Shown piece by piece: positions 45,301-56,339 of a stretch of DNA of 64,000 nucleotides. The position numbers and the translations under genes are program-made. The notes beneath the pieces were generated by a model, which was not told where the DNA came from, made no database searches, and worked only from the letters and a program-made list of their open reading frames with translations. The stretch comes from Ramazzottius varieornatus. Lineage: Eukaryota > Tardigrada > Eutardigrada > Parachela > Ramazzottiidae. The DNA is taken from NCBI GenBank assembly GCA_001949185.1, contig BDGG01000023.1, positions 181,419 through 245,418 on the forward strand. The letters are read 5' to 3'. The stretch's first letter is position 1, and each line of letters begins with the position of its first letter.

Positions 45301-47151
45301 TGAGCCTGGCGTCTCTGTAGACACTGAAGTTTACAGCGGCACAATCAGAGGGTCAACTGAGATTAATTCTATGCAAAACTTTTGAGGGGCTCGCCTGAAA
45401 CGATTTGCAAGTACAATACACGAATCGAAATAAAAAGTTACAAAGGTGATAGGCTGTATTAGTGCCACTCGCTTTGGGTTCTTGTTCTTGCGGCTATCGC
45501 GTGGCTACGGAGCTACCGCCACATTGGTCTTCTGACGGAGCCGCTCTCCCTGAACTACGTATCAAACATCAACGCAAGCCAGCAAAGAAGTAAGCGCTGA
45601 CAGTTCAGGCTTATATTGGTCGTACGTTGAAGCACCAGAGTGGCATCCCTCGGTATCACAGTATTACGCCGGCCTCGGATGGGGTAGGAGATGAATTTTT
45701 GAAGTGTAAAGCGATTGCCAAATGGCTTACATTGAGATCTGGATAGATCTCGACAAGGGGTCCTGAAGGACGAGCTTGGCACTCGGCATCAGTGACTCCA
45801 AATCGAGAAAATGTGTTAGCACCCACAGAGTTTCAATGACTTCTAAAGTTTCGTAAATAGTTGACGATAAATTCAAAGGTGAACAGGATTCGCACAGACT
45901 TTCCGTTTCACAAGTTCGTATGGAATCGGTCTAGCCTGGGATATCTAGCCTAACGTGGTACGCTCTGAAACCGAAGCGACTGTGAAGGTTGCAAGTTCGA
46001 TGTCTCTGTCCCACGGCAACCGCAGTACCGCGGAATGTGTTTCGAATCACGTGTACGTTAAACGGCTTGAAACCGACCAGCCTAGCCGGATCGCTAGTTC
46101 GTCAGAAAAAAAGCTGATTTCACGATAGCAGGTTGCACCTGGATTTTATGCGCCATTGGCTATTGTTCAGTCACATGGCTCCCTCAAAAAGAGAAGTGAT
46201 ACCATCAGAGGAACACAGTATGTTATATCTGGTACTACCCTGAACGCGCCCGAGGAGGAAGGACTCGAGGGGCAGGGGTTTATTGCAAAACCAGGGGCAG
46301 AAAACTATCGAATGAGGCTACGAACCATCACAGTCTCCACGACAGGTCGTGAAAAAGAATGAGAGAATAAACAACAAAGAACCGTCTAAAATACCTGGAT
46401 GGGTGTGAAACTTAAACTACGCCGTCGCAACGGAAACAACGCGCAAGAGGAAGGAAAAATAAAGGAAGCCATTCATGAGCAGCAAGGCTGGTTATGTACT
46501 GCATATAGCGCCTCCTGAAAGCAGCCTTCTTGCTGGCAGGAGGACGCCTGTCCTGTGGTGGGTGGCTGCGAAGGAAGTAGAGTCGGTCCGTTCTCCCATA
46601 ATACTGTAACAACAGGGTTTCCGTCGAAATCCTACTCATACTGCATCGGTATGAAGACCTGGCCCCATACTTTCCCGCAATTGTTCACACACTCTAGCTT
46701 TTGTCTTCAGAAAGATCGTCAATACTGTACCTGAAAGCACTACATAATGAAGTTACGTACACTGCACTGTTCTGAAAGTATCCTAGGTGTGGCCACTGTC
46801 CTGTTCTCTCTAGTACAGTATGTCCGGGATGTCTGTTTGGCTGGTACACATCCAACCACAGTAGATCGTTAAGTTCGTGAAGCGTGACGAAGCAGCATGG
46901 ACTATAGATATCGGGTAATTCTTTCATCGCCTTCTCGAAATTTATCGGTTCAAGTTAAGTATAATTAATCAAGGCGTTTTACGTTACGGTACAGTTTTTC
47001 CGGTACACCTGTGCGCAATGAAGAGATCAACACGTTGTACATTGCTCACAGGTCTTTGAGAGGAAGCGAGGTTTACTTTGATGGCCCATCAGCAGTCGCA
47101 ACTTCGTACTATACAAGCAAGCGGAAAAACAAAAGCTGTAATCGCCGGATG
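42333..47151. other. Gene-free stretch with possible broken frames
   Basis: No gene can be supported in this 4.8 kb. On the minus strand, frames at 44255-43980 (NIILVDVETLRTFDVLDKLP) and 43967-43746 (YTVVDLGGISSTCNTSSF) lie in the same reading frame separated by a single stop and four codons. They look protein-like and may be a pseudogene or two exons, but I recognise no family. Further frames at 43430-43062 and 46927-46694 lack support. An inverted-repeat element is at 44511-44693. Confidence 0.35.
44511..44693. repeat. Short terminal-inverted-repeat element
   Basis: GACAAAATTAACCGTTAAAAATGGG on the left faces CCCACTTTTAACGGTTTATTTTGTC on the right, with tandem TTTTGCTGCAGGC-like units between. 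About 180 bases, no ORF. A MITE-like element is likely; no target duplication was seen. Confidence 0.65.
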
Positions 47152-50100
47152 TTAGTCGATCAATTCAGAGTCGTCAGATTCCGGTGTGGCAGGCTCTGAT
47201 ATCGAATCCACGCAGTCTCCCTCGTCAGACGCCTTTTGATCCGCTGAGAAATGTTTGCCGTGGTTATTAGTGGCAGACGACTGTTGAGGCTTTTGCTTGC
47301 TCCTGTCATTTTCCTGCTGTGCCTTCTTCGAACGCTTCCATTTCATCCGTCGATTTTGAAACCAGATTTTAACCTGCGGAAAAAGACAAGGTCACTGACA
47401 GGTCATTGTAAAATGTTTGGTGACTCGATAACAAATGCTGCCGAGAGACAAAATACTTCGTCCCTCGAATGCCTTATGGTCGATCCTAGCCTATAGTGTC
47501 CACGTGGCAAACCACGCTTGTTTTTCTATGTAAGCTTCGGAATAAAGTTTATTTTGATCCATCATGAGACGTCGGTAATGATTGCGCCCAGACTGGCTTT
47601 TTAAGTTGCGCATTTTGCGTTTGTCATGGGCAGGGAAAGTGCGCCACTTGAAAGAACAAACGCGGTGAAATCAGTTACTGACGTCCCAAACGTTTTATCG
47701 ATTGGTACAATCCAAAACCTTCCCATAATCGAACGATAAAATTAATTCGGCAAGATTTGCATAACAGTGCAACGGAGAAGGAGCCGATAAAGGAATGACC
47801 AAAGCGCTGGGATATTTTCATCAGTGCAAAGAAGCATTAATCTGATTGCCTCATCACACGATTAGCTCAGCGTACAATGGCCGCTCGATGATGTGCGCAT
47901 TTCACCCTAACGAGCGGAAAATTGTACCCTTATGTCCTCAAAATGCGCCATCGACCACTCAATTTTCCAAAAATTCTTCCGCGCATTCGGCTTCATGAGA
48001 AATCGTGCTCACTTGGGTTTCCGTCAGCATGAGCGAACTGGCAACTTCGTAACGTTTTGGTCGCGAAAGGTACTTGTTGAGTTTGAAATGCTTCTCGAGC
48101 TCCAGTAGCTGTTGACTTGTGAACGCCGTGCGAGGTCGCCGTGTTTTCCCAAGAAGAGCGTGGCCGACGGAATGACCTATGACGAAGCATGATCAGTACG
48201 GTCAAGAACTGTATTTACAGTTGGTTGATTTGGGACGTGGAAAAATGAACTGAACCAGATCGTCCTTTCTATTGGCGGGAGTTGTCGTTATCCTTGGCTT
48301 GAAAGTTGCGTCAATTGAAAAATGATCTGGTTCGCTCATTTACTCACGGCCCAGTTTTAGTGATCGAAGGTAAACCTGTTGAAGTTTAGGTTTGAGGAAG
48401 TTGGTTTGGAAGAACGGTAATAAGCAACAGCTTGTCATCGATACCGCAGCAGAAGTAAAGTGACCGATGACAAACGTAAAGGTCCCGTTTATACATTGAC
48501 CCACATTATAGCCTATTCTTTACCGTCTTTTCCATAACTGTACAAAAGCGCTAATTTGCACTAAAGAGTGGCTCGATATACAGTCTTTCCTTTTCAATCC
48601 TCGATCAAAAGTGGTGTTAGCCTAAAATGGCCGTTTAATCGGCCAGACAAACCTTGATCAGATGGTGATGATCTGCGCTACTGAACAATACCAGCATGCA
48701 CTTGAATGATATCCCTCACACACTATCCACAATGACACAAAAGAACCTTACCGGTCGCCCCACAGCAAATGGCTTTTCATCAGTCCATATCCTCAACACT
48801 GTGTCAACAGCTTGTAAATAGGGCCGAGAATCAAGAAAGACCGCTCGTCAAATATTGTGCCTATATAATGCATTCACGTGTAATGATATTAACAGATGGC
48901 GTAATTTATCCTATCACACTCTTTCAATCGAAATGTGTACCAGCCAGTAAAGTAGCGTAGCAGAAAAGGCTCGTACTGGTTGGAAAACATACTGTGGTGC
49001 TCCGAAGTTAACTTGCACTTAACCACGTGAGCAGTAAAGGATGCCTGGGTGAGAGTCAGACGGGGCAGCAACGACTCATCACGTGGTTGCGTGCGAGTTA
49101 ATTTAGGAGCACTACAGTATTCTAGTCACACAATTCTGGCCAAGGCAAGCAAACTCGACAAGACCGAATTTTTTTCGAAAGCGGCGTAAGCTATCAGCCA
49201 AAAACACTGAAAACGTGCGCCTCTTCGGAAAACGATCTTGTCGAGTTTGTTCGCCAAAGTCCCCGTTTTTTTAATTCATAACTTTCTGGATATTAAATTT
49301 CCACTTGTTTTCATGACCTGTCAAAGGGATTGATAGTATGGTGTGAGAAAGAAGCCGTCTGGCGATGAAAGTGACCGTGACGGAGCGGCGAAAAAGGCAA
49401 ACGGTGGCGGCTGGTCGATCAAGTTGGAAGCATGCAGCAGGCATCATTACAAAGAGACGGCTCGCTGCCAGTCAAAAGTCCCCACTTCAACTAGGAGGAT
49501 ACAGTGGCAGTGTACTCTTCATTCTAGCCACCAGTTTGTTCCTGTTCTGTCCTCTCGACGCCGACCAAGGAGACACTTTGTAAAGCCAGAATGGAAAGTC
49601 TGAAGGACAGATTTCGATAATCAGAAACTAAGCAGCGATCTTCGATCATCAATCAGTTTGACGTTGAGTCAATTTGTTCTGAAGACCAGAACGGATCAAT
49701 CTGCTATATATGCACCGTTGTACCACACCGAAACCACTGTTGTGCTGCTATTACCGTTTCATTCTGAAGACCTCCATTTCGTTATCAATACGAAACCAAC
49801 ACACACAACTTGGAACGTTGCCAAACTGGCCCAGATTGTTTTCCTTAGTGGCGCACGCACTCAGCATTAACCATAAAAACGTGCGCCAGTTGGAGAAACA
49901 GTCTTGCCGAATATTCCAAGTGGCGTCTCCTTCCTGCTTGTATCAATGAGGAAACGTGCCACAATAGTGACGTCCGATTCAAGGTTTATTTTAAACCTGT
50001 TTTTTTAGGTCGGCCACGAACCAGAACGCAGATCTCGAATGGACATTCTGGTGCAGGTCTAATTTGAATTTGATTTTGGCGATGTGGAAAATACTTCAGT

Positions 50101-51465
50101 CAAGGGGAGTGCTGGGGAGTCGCGTAGTCACAGATTAAACGCTGATGCGCACAACTTGACAATCCTGTTAATCAAATCAGCGTACAAGGAAGACGCTGAC
50201 TGGGCTCGAAATGTCTGAATAATTCTTGGATAATGCGCAGGAAAGCATGTTGACCCAAGCCTCACCACAACTCCAAGGCCTGCCTGTTATTTTCCCCACA
50301 ATCACGTTTACATCACACTTGCCCACAATCACGCCAAATTACGACTCACCAATCAATACGACAATCCAATAAAGCCCAGTGTAATCGGCCTAATAGACTC
50401 GATTATCTCTCCAGCCAAGTTTTAAAGCGTTCGAAAGGTCAACACGGAAACGACCGCTGCGGCGCCGCGTTACGACTCTTCAAGCCAGCTGCTTCGAGTT
50501 TTTCCGCAGTTGTAAACGTCTTTTACGACGGTCAGTATCTAAAGTACTGCGCCATTATTTTGCAATATCCAAGTGCACCGCGCAGTGTATACCAATGAAG
50601 ACCGATACGTATTCTCTAATCTGTCTGCACGTCCAACACCGTAAAAGAAGCTTGGTAAACGGAGTGTACATATCAATCTAGTCTGATTACTACCCTAAAG
50701 TAATAATCCTCTCCTTGCTTATAAAAAAACACAAATAGCGGGCTGTGCTTGGGGAAGTCGCTGTGCTGGACTTGTCGACGCAACGGCGAGCTGGAAAACT
50801 CAGCCCGATCAATTAATCGAAGAGCTAAGATTTGATTTACAGTCATGTTGTCAGAAGTTCTAATTCGATAAAAAACTCAAGTCTTGTGAATCCACATTCC
50901 GAAAATTGTCCGCAAAAATTGCTTGAAAATATTACTGTAAAGCTAGCAGATTCTGACATGCGATGGCGAAATGCGGCTCATGCTTACCTGACCAACAGTC
51001 GGACAGCCTGGGGTAGTACAGACCGGCGGCCGCCTGCGCGCTGGCCCTGGCCAGCCACTCCAGCTGCTGCTGTGGATGGCCCATCGGTGGGCTATAAAAC
51101 GCGCTGCCTGCCAACATCTGTAGCGCCGCCGCTTGCTGCGGATTATGACAGGCCGCAGCGGTGTATGGTGGCAGGAACCTTTGGTGAAGTGCGGGAGAAG
51201 CGAAGGTGGATAACGACTGATGACCGCCGAAGCTTCGATGTATACCGGGATAAAGTACTGGAGAAACGGCTTTGGGAGATCCATTGGTGAGGTGCACGGG
51301 AGAAACACTGGACTGTCGAGAACCGGCTGGGTCTTTGTTATGAAGGTCCTGTGGAGCTAGGTCAGGTTCTTCGGCATGGACGAGAGGATGGTGTATTGCA
51401 GGGGATAATAAAGCGTCGATACGGAAAGACCTTCTGGTGTCGTTGGGTTCTTTGTTGGCAGCCAT
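47152..51465 (-). CDS. MNX1: MNX/exex homeodomain transcription factor
   Basis: Predicted nuclear DNA-binding factor, orthologous in type to vertebrate MNX1 (HB9), fly exex and nematode ceh-12, which specify motor neurons and some endodermal cells. Three exons join in phase: 51465-50988, 48176-48013 and 47373-47152, 287 residues. The N-terminus carries SFRIDALLS at about residues 13-21, a short motif conserved at the start of MNX proteins. The homeodomain starts after [15 protein letters not shown], continues [20 protein letters not shown] and ends [19 protein letters not shown]; the intron before VKIW splits helix 3 as in many homeobox genes. The C-terminal tail is acidic and Ser-rich ([14 protein letters not shown]). 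Intron 1 is 2.8 kb, the largest in the window, and holds several palindromic repeats; long introns and the gene-free 3.7 kb upstream fit a regulated developmental gene. Start ATG fixed by the conserved N-terminal motif. Confidence 0.95.
47568..47690. repeat. Palindromic repeat copy with outer arms
   Basis: Starts GAGACGTCGGTAATGATTGCG, core AAGTTGCGCATT...AAAGTGCGCCACTTG. It lies in MNX intron 2. Confidence 0.7.
48230..48355. repeat. Palindromic repeat copy, near full length
   Basis: The outer arms are nearly complete: GAACTGAACCAGATCGTC on the left and GATCTGGTTCGCTCATTTAC on the right mirror each other. The inner stem is more decayed (TATTGGCGGGAG, AAGTTGCGTCAATTG). It lies in MNX intron 1, about 50 bases from exon 2. 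Confidence 0.7.
49150..49262. repeat. Palindromic repeat copy
   Basis: GGCAAGCAAACTCGACAAGA and TCTTGTCGAGTTTGTTCGCC mirror each other around an inner stem AAGCGGCGTAAG...GTGCGCCTCTTCGG. It lies in MNX intron 1. Confidence 0.75.
49815..49925. repeat. Palindromic repeat copy
   Basis: Core TAGTGGCGCACGCACT and ACGTGCGCCAGTTGG with a further CCAAGTGGCG at the right end. It lies in MNX intron 1. Confidence 0.7.
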
Positions 51466-54400
51466 TGTACGTTTGTAAGCAGAGAAATGTTATGAAAAAT
51501 AGGCTCTGGTTCAAAACCGGTTGTGGGGTTTGCGGTGGAAACAGTGACAAGGTTGCGGAGTGCTGGAGCTTGACGAAGAAACGGAAATGTGATGGGGGCA
51601 AATTATCCGCGATCAAACGTCTTTAATACGGTGATCAATGTCCGCGTAATGCAGGGCAATCTACCATAAATCGCAGCGAATAGTGAAGGGCTGATAGCTT
51701 TAATTGCCTGATAGGCAGTTCGACGCACATTGGCTGACACTGCCATAAAGTGGGCGGATACCGAACTCAGCCGGTTCCACGACCGAAGCGTTAGCTATAG
51801 TAGTGGTGATTCTCTCTCCGTCAGAAAGATCGTGAAACGGACATAGAAAAAGAGCCAGACAGTTTTTCGGTAAAACGTCCAATCCCTTCAAAACCATAAT
51901 GTACTGGATCCAGACATGGTGTGTTAGAGTACTATTATCTGTCTTCTTTTCATCGCGAAACTATCCATAAGTTTTTTGTTCCTAAAATCTCAGTTTTCAT
52001 TGTTCTAATACGAGGTAGAAATAACCTGGCTTGGTACGTGCCGATGAGATTCGGAATGCGTGGTGTTACGCAGGAACGAGACTGCATGTGTCTGACAGTC
52101 ACTCTGACTTCCGTGTTTTCTTGAGAAAGAAACGGCAATACAATGTATGTCCAGTCGAGAGTGAATGACCGTTGATGGAAAGCTGATGCGGACATTAGAG
52201 AAAATTAAGTGAAGTTCACAAGCCATTACTCCGTTCATTGGCGATGCACCAGAGCACACACGAACCCACTCAAGCAGCCTCGACCGCAACTGTGGGTCTC
52301 CACTCCAACCCGATAATCGATGGCACAGACCATTTTGTACGATTCAATTACGAAAATGAGCGGATAAGATGGAGGCATTTGCGGCGGAATAATCAAGCCT
52401 TCAGCCAATCCGTCCATCTAATCTCCTTCGGCCCATCCAACGGGGACACACAACCTCCTTCTTAAACTCGATTAATGCCGTCGTGCCAGTCGGCCTTACG
52501 CTCAATCAGCTCTCGTAGCTGATTTAATGTCTTTATACAGCCCATCTTGCCTTTTTATAACCACTAGCGATTAGCAAGAGATAAGTTTTAGAGTGCTGGA
52601 TATAAATGACCATCATCAGGTCGATTATCGACCATTTCGTCCTCTTCCACTCCAAGCACATCTTTGCCTTCAAACGCGCTGTCGTCTCTTCCAGCGCAGA
52701 GTACTCCACTTTTATGGTCGTCTGGCTTTGATCAGCGGTTCCCAAATACCAACCACTTCAAGGATGGCCGATGACCTTTCAGAAGTTCGGCTGAAACAAC
52801 CTTCATAGGAGCGTCTAACAAGTAATCTTTCACGAGGCTACGGAATATCCGTAGAAAATTGCCCAAGCATCCAAGCTCCAGATGTTCCGACACGCTTAAA
52901 TGTCTTGCACACGTGACATGGCACCATCCCACGCTGCGGCTGATACATACTGTACCATACTGTAACTACTTTTCTGAGGTAAAATTAGTATATCTTTCCG
53001 TATTCTTGTGGATGACAGACTGGTCGAAAGCTAGATTGCTTTATTCCTGAAGGTAACCAGGGCACTTGAAATTTAATCAAATCTGCATGACAAGCGCAGC
53101 TGTCCATATCAATTAGATTTTGTCCTGTTATTGGGCGGTCGATCGAGCGACAATTGAATTCATCCTCAACATTTAAGATCAATTTCATTCAGTGATCACT
53201 TGTAAATGGCCAGGAGGAAATGATGTGGTGCTCTTGAGGTTATAGAGCAGGTATGAAGGGAAGGCGGTCATCAGCAAAGCAGCAGCTTGTCCACATTACC
53301 TGGGCCGACATAATTTTTATTGTCAACAGCAATCACAGGCCATGATCGTGTATTCAATTAAGTAGCCATGTTTGAGCAGGTACTTTGTATACCCCACTAT
53401 ACCGGCGGGCAGGGACACTGATGGACAAAATAGCCGTAGCGCCACTTATACAAAAGGACTTAATCCTCTAAGTGTTAAATGCCATCCCAGTATGCTAATA
53501 CTTCCGATTGCATGCCCAGTCACGCTAACCATCTCTTCACTCCTATGCGTCCTCTTCCAGGTTTCATAGCAAAGCCATCGCTCTCTACGCTGTCTCCTGC
53601 TGCACCGGTTATCAAATGGACAAATATGAATCGCTTCTCCCCCTTTCGTCACAAATTAACCCGATGAATGCCATCTGTCGCCGCATAATAACTCCTCACA
53701 TTGAGCTATGATCCCTTTATAGTCCATAATCTGTCATTTCAATTTGCCTCTATACTTCCAGATATTTCTTTGTACCAGATTTCCAAACGCTTGTTTGAGC
53801 TGAAAACCCCGAACTTTTTAAGCTACTCAACTTCCGTTGGTTTTTTCAGTGTTCAAGAACGTATAGCTTCACGGCTTTTCCACGATACTTTAACTGGGAC
53901 ATGGGTAAATCAATCGAAACAAATCGCCATCTCAACAGGCCCACATTCTTGCTACTATCGGCTCAAGTTGTGCGCCACTTGAAACACGATCAGGTTTAGA
54001 TCGATGTACCAAGTGGCGCATATCTCCGTGTTATTGACCGAAGTTGTGCGCCAGTTGGGAAAATGGTCTGGTTCAGTTCCTTTTCCGCACGTCTCAACTT
54101 ATGTTCTCGGGGTTCACACTAATCGCGAGTTCATGAACTGCAGTTTCGGTCAATCAGATGTATGATTTCATGAAAGTAGACTCCATAAAATAATCATCGA
54201 ACAACTGAAACAAAGGCTGTCATAACCCAAAACACGCGATACTCTGGTGCGTCGAACAAAAGCCGCAGTGTGCAGTATTGATTCGATCGTCCGATATCAT
54301 CTGAGGGTTAACTGTCCAACAGGACATTATGGATGCGCGTCGCGCACAGGACAATCGATCGACCGCCCGTTCGCGATGTGTTCGGTTGCGCCAGGCTATT

Positions 54401-55177
54401 GTCTGTAATTAATTTGTGTGTACATAGCTTAATCAGGGACGAAAGGACGCCGCCGTGGGTTTGTTCGTGTCCAACCTGTCCTCTTCGTGCTTTAGTTTCT
54501 TTGCCATCCTTGAGCAAACGGTGAGAAGTTACCTGTTTTGAGTGGACAGATTAATTAACGCGCAAAAAGGGAACTATTGTGCGGGGAGGCGGCAGCTTTC
54601 GCAAAGGCTGATTGTCTTTGAGGGATTAGCCCGTAATGAAAACGTGCTTGAGATACATCGCTCTGTGTTTTCTGCCACTCAGGCTTGATCATTCGACCTG
54701 CTTCATGCGAAGGCTACTTAACAGCTCTTTAATGTGATTAACCTCGTCAGGCAGAAGGAAAACTGCCGACATGCAACGGAAGCGAGTGTCTCGGTCAGAC
54801 GAGTTCTGGGACGAAAGTTCAAACATGATGAAATTTGTGTCAGGGAACCAAAGTTGTAGTGGGAATGTAAATTATATAACTTGAAAGTACGCATGAGGAA
54901 AGCAACAACAAAGCACATTCGTATGCTTAGAAAACGCCAAATCCGTTGGTCAGTTCAAGAATATTGATCCAGAGGGAAAGTTGAGATGAAAGTTGGCAGC
55001 CCACTTCCCAAGGCAAACAAGTCTGAGACTTGAATAGTTGGATAGATGACGTGTGATGTAGCTGGGTTCCGACAAACGTATCCTGGTTGTTGGTCATTTT
55101 CCTCCCATCCCAACCACTCTCACACCCATCTAAAATAGGTCAAATGCATCAATTATCAGTTATTTCGCATATAAGAC
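51466..55177. other. Gene-free upstream flank of MNX
   Basis: No exon is supported in these 3.7 kb on either strand. The interval includes a double palindromic repeat (53968-54075). It may hold regulatory DNA of the MNX gene, which starts at its left edge, and the 3' end of the histone-fold gene at its right edge. Nothing in the sequence proves either. Confidence 0.4.
53968..54075. repeat. Palindromic repeat, double copy
   Basis: GTGCGCCACTTG, then CCAAGTGGCGCATA, then TTGTGCGCCAGTTGG occur in series, followed by the outer segment ATGGTCTGGTTCAGTTCC. It lies in gene-free DNA. Confidence 0.75.
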
Positions 55178-55770
55178 TCACGAAGTTTGGTCACGCCTGC
55201 GAATTCGAAATAAATGAGATCGGCTTTTGGTTTGCGTGGCGCGTACCGCGAAGTCTTGCTGAGTCAGAAAGTCGTGTCCAGCATGTTCGCTGTAGATTCT
55301 AGCCTCCTTTACTACATTGACAAGGTAGTCTTCGGCAGCAGTCTGAAACTCAAAGGATGGAACTGACTCGACAGCATCATATATTCTACCTGAAAAAAAC
55401 CCCCAAAAGGATTTGTACTGATTTATACGTACGGGCAGTGCAAACAAAGCACTCGACTGCATGCGTATACCAGTGAAGCCATACTTCTTGGCAATGTCCT
55501 CGGTCAGGCTACGGACAAACTTCTGGGAAGGCCTCAACTTGATAACAGGATGAGAATCCGATGTAGCGAGCAAGTAAGGGTTGTTGACTGGTCCATCCTC
55601 CACAATCTCGTCGTTGTTGCCTTCCATATCCTCGTCAACATCGTCTTCCAGATCCTCTTCCAGAGCGTCAACGGCCTACTCTGTGCAATGTGATCAGGAT
55701 CAGGCGCCTCTTGGCCCACCACGCCGACACCAGCCTCTTTCTGCGCCAGATTCGCTACTCCGTCGTCCAT
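55178..55770 (-). CDS. Divergent histone H3-fold protein (CenH3 candidate)
   Basis: Probable chromatin protein with an H3-type histone fold. Exons 55675-55433 and 55342-55178 join in phase 0 over a 90-base intron; a first exon 55770-55729 (MDDGVANLAQKEAG) is likely but its donor is weak. About 149 residues. The fold region reads KFVRSLTEDIAKKYG (helix 1), GIRMQSSALFAL then TAAEDYLVNVVKEARIYSEH (helix 2) and DFLTQQDFAVRAT (helix 3). QSSALxAL...A.E.YLV and the following HA and D..xxA positions match histone H3 and CENP-A. The loop between helix 1 and 2 is at least one residue longer than in canonical H3, as in centromeric variants. The N-terminal tail is strongly acidic (ALEEDLEDDVDEDMEG) instead of Lys/Arg-rich, and the KSTELLIRKLPF block of H3 is not conserved. 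Canonical H3 genes lack introns; this one has them. A centromeric H3 is the best reading, a different histone-fold factor the alternative. Confidence 0.65.
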
Positions 55771-56339
55771 TTCGGACAGATAAAGAGCAGTCTGATTCGT
55801 ACAGTGAAGATTGCTAACTTACAGAAGGCTCAAAAATAAATTTGGCGCTGAACGTCATACGGATGATACTGTAAATCCGATCGTAAAGATTAAAAGCAAA
55901 AGAGAAGCAGTGCGTCAGTCGCTCTTCTACAGTAAATCAAACCTGAGCCAATGTAACCCTCTTCTCGACGAAATAGTTCTGCCCATGTTACGATGTTTTC
56001 TTGCCGGACGACCCAGAACCCACCGCTGTACCCGGACATGACCAGGATTTCATGTAGGACTCGTTGCGTCACGAATTTGACAACCTTGTAAACTTTGTGA
56101 TAGGTGGCGCGGTTGTTGACGGTAAGTGGCGTACTTGTTCGCACTCGCTCCAGCAACTGTCGCTGGTCAACTGGTCAACTGGTCAACTGTTTAACGAGTC
56201 ATCATTTCTCGTTTAATGCTGGTGTGAACTGGGAATACAACTACAAAATACCAGAACGAAGTTCGATGGTCGACTGTATTAACAGCTTTTGATTCAGACA
56301 ATCAGGTGGGATCACAGAGGGCAATTTTACAAAAATTCT

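Noticed and set aside
56164..56190. Short tandem CTGGTCAA units
   Set aside because: Only three copies; a trivial microsatellite-like run without further meaning.
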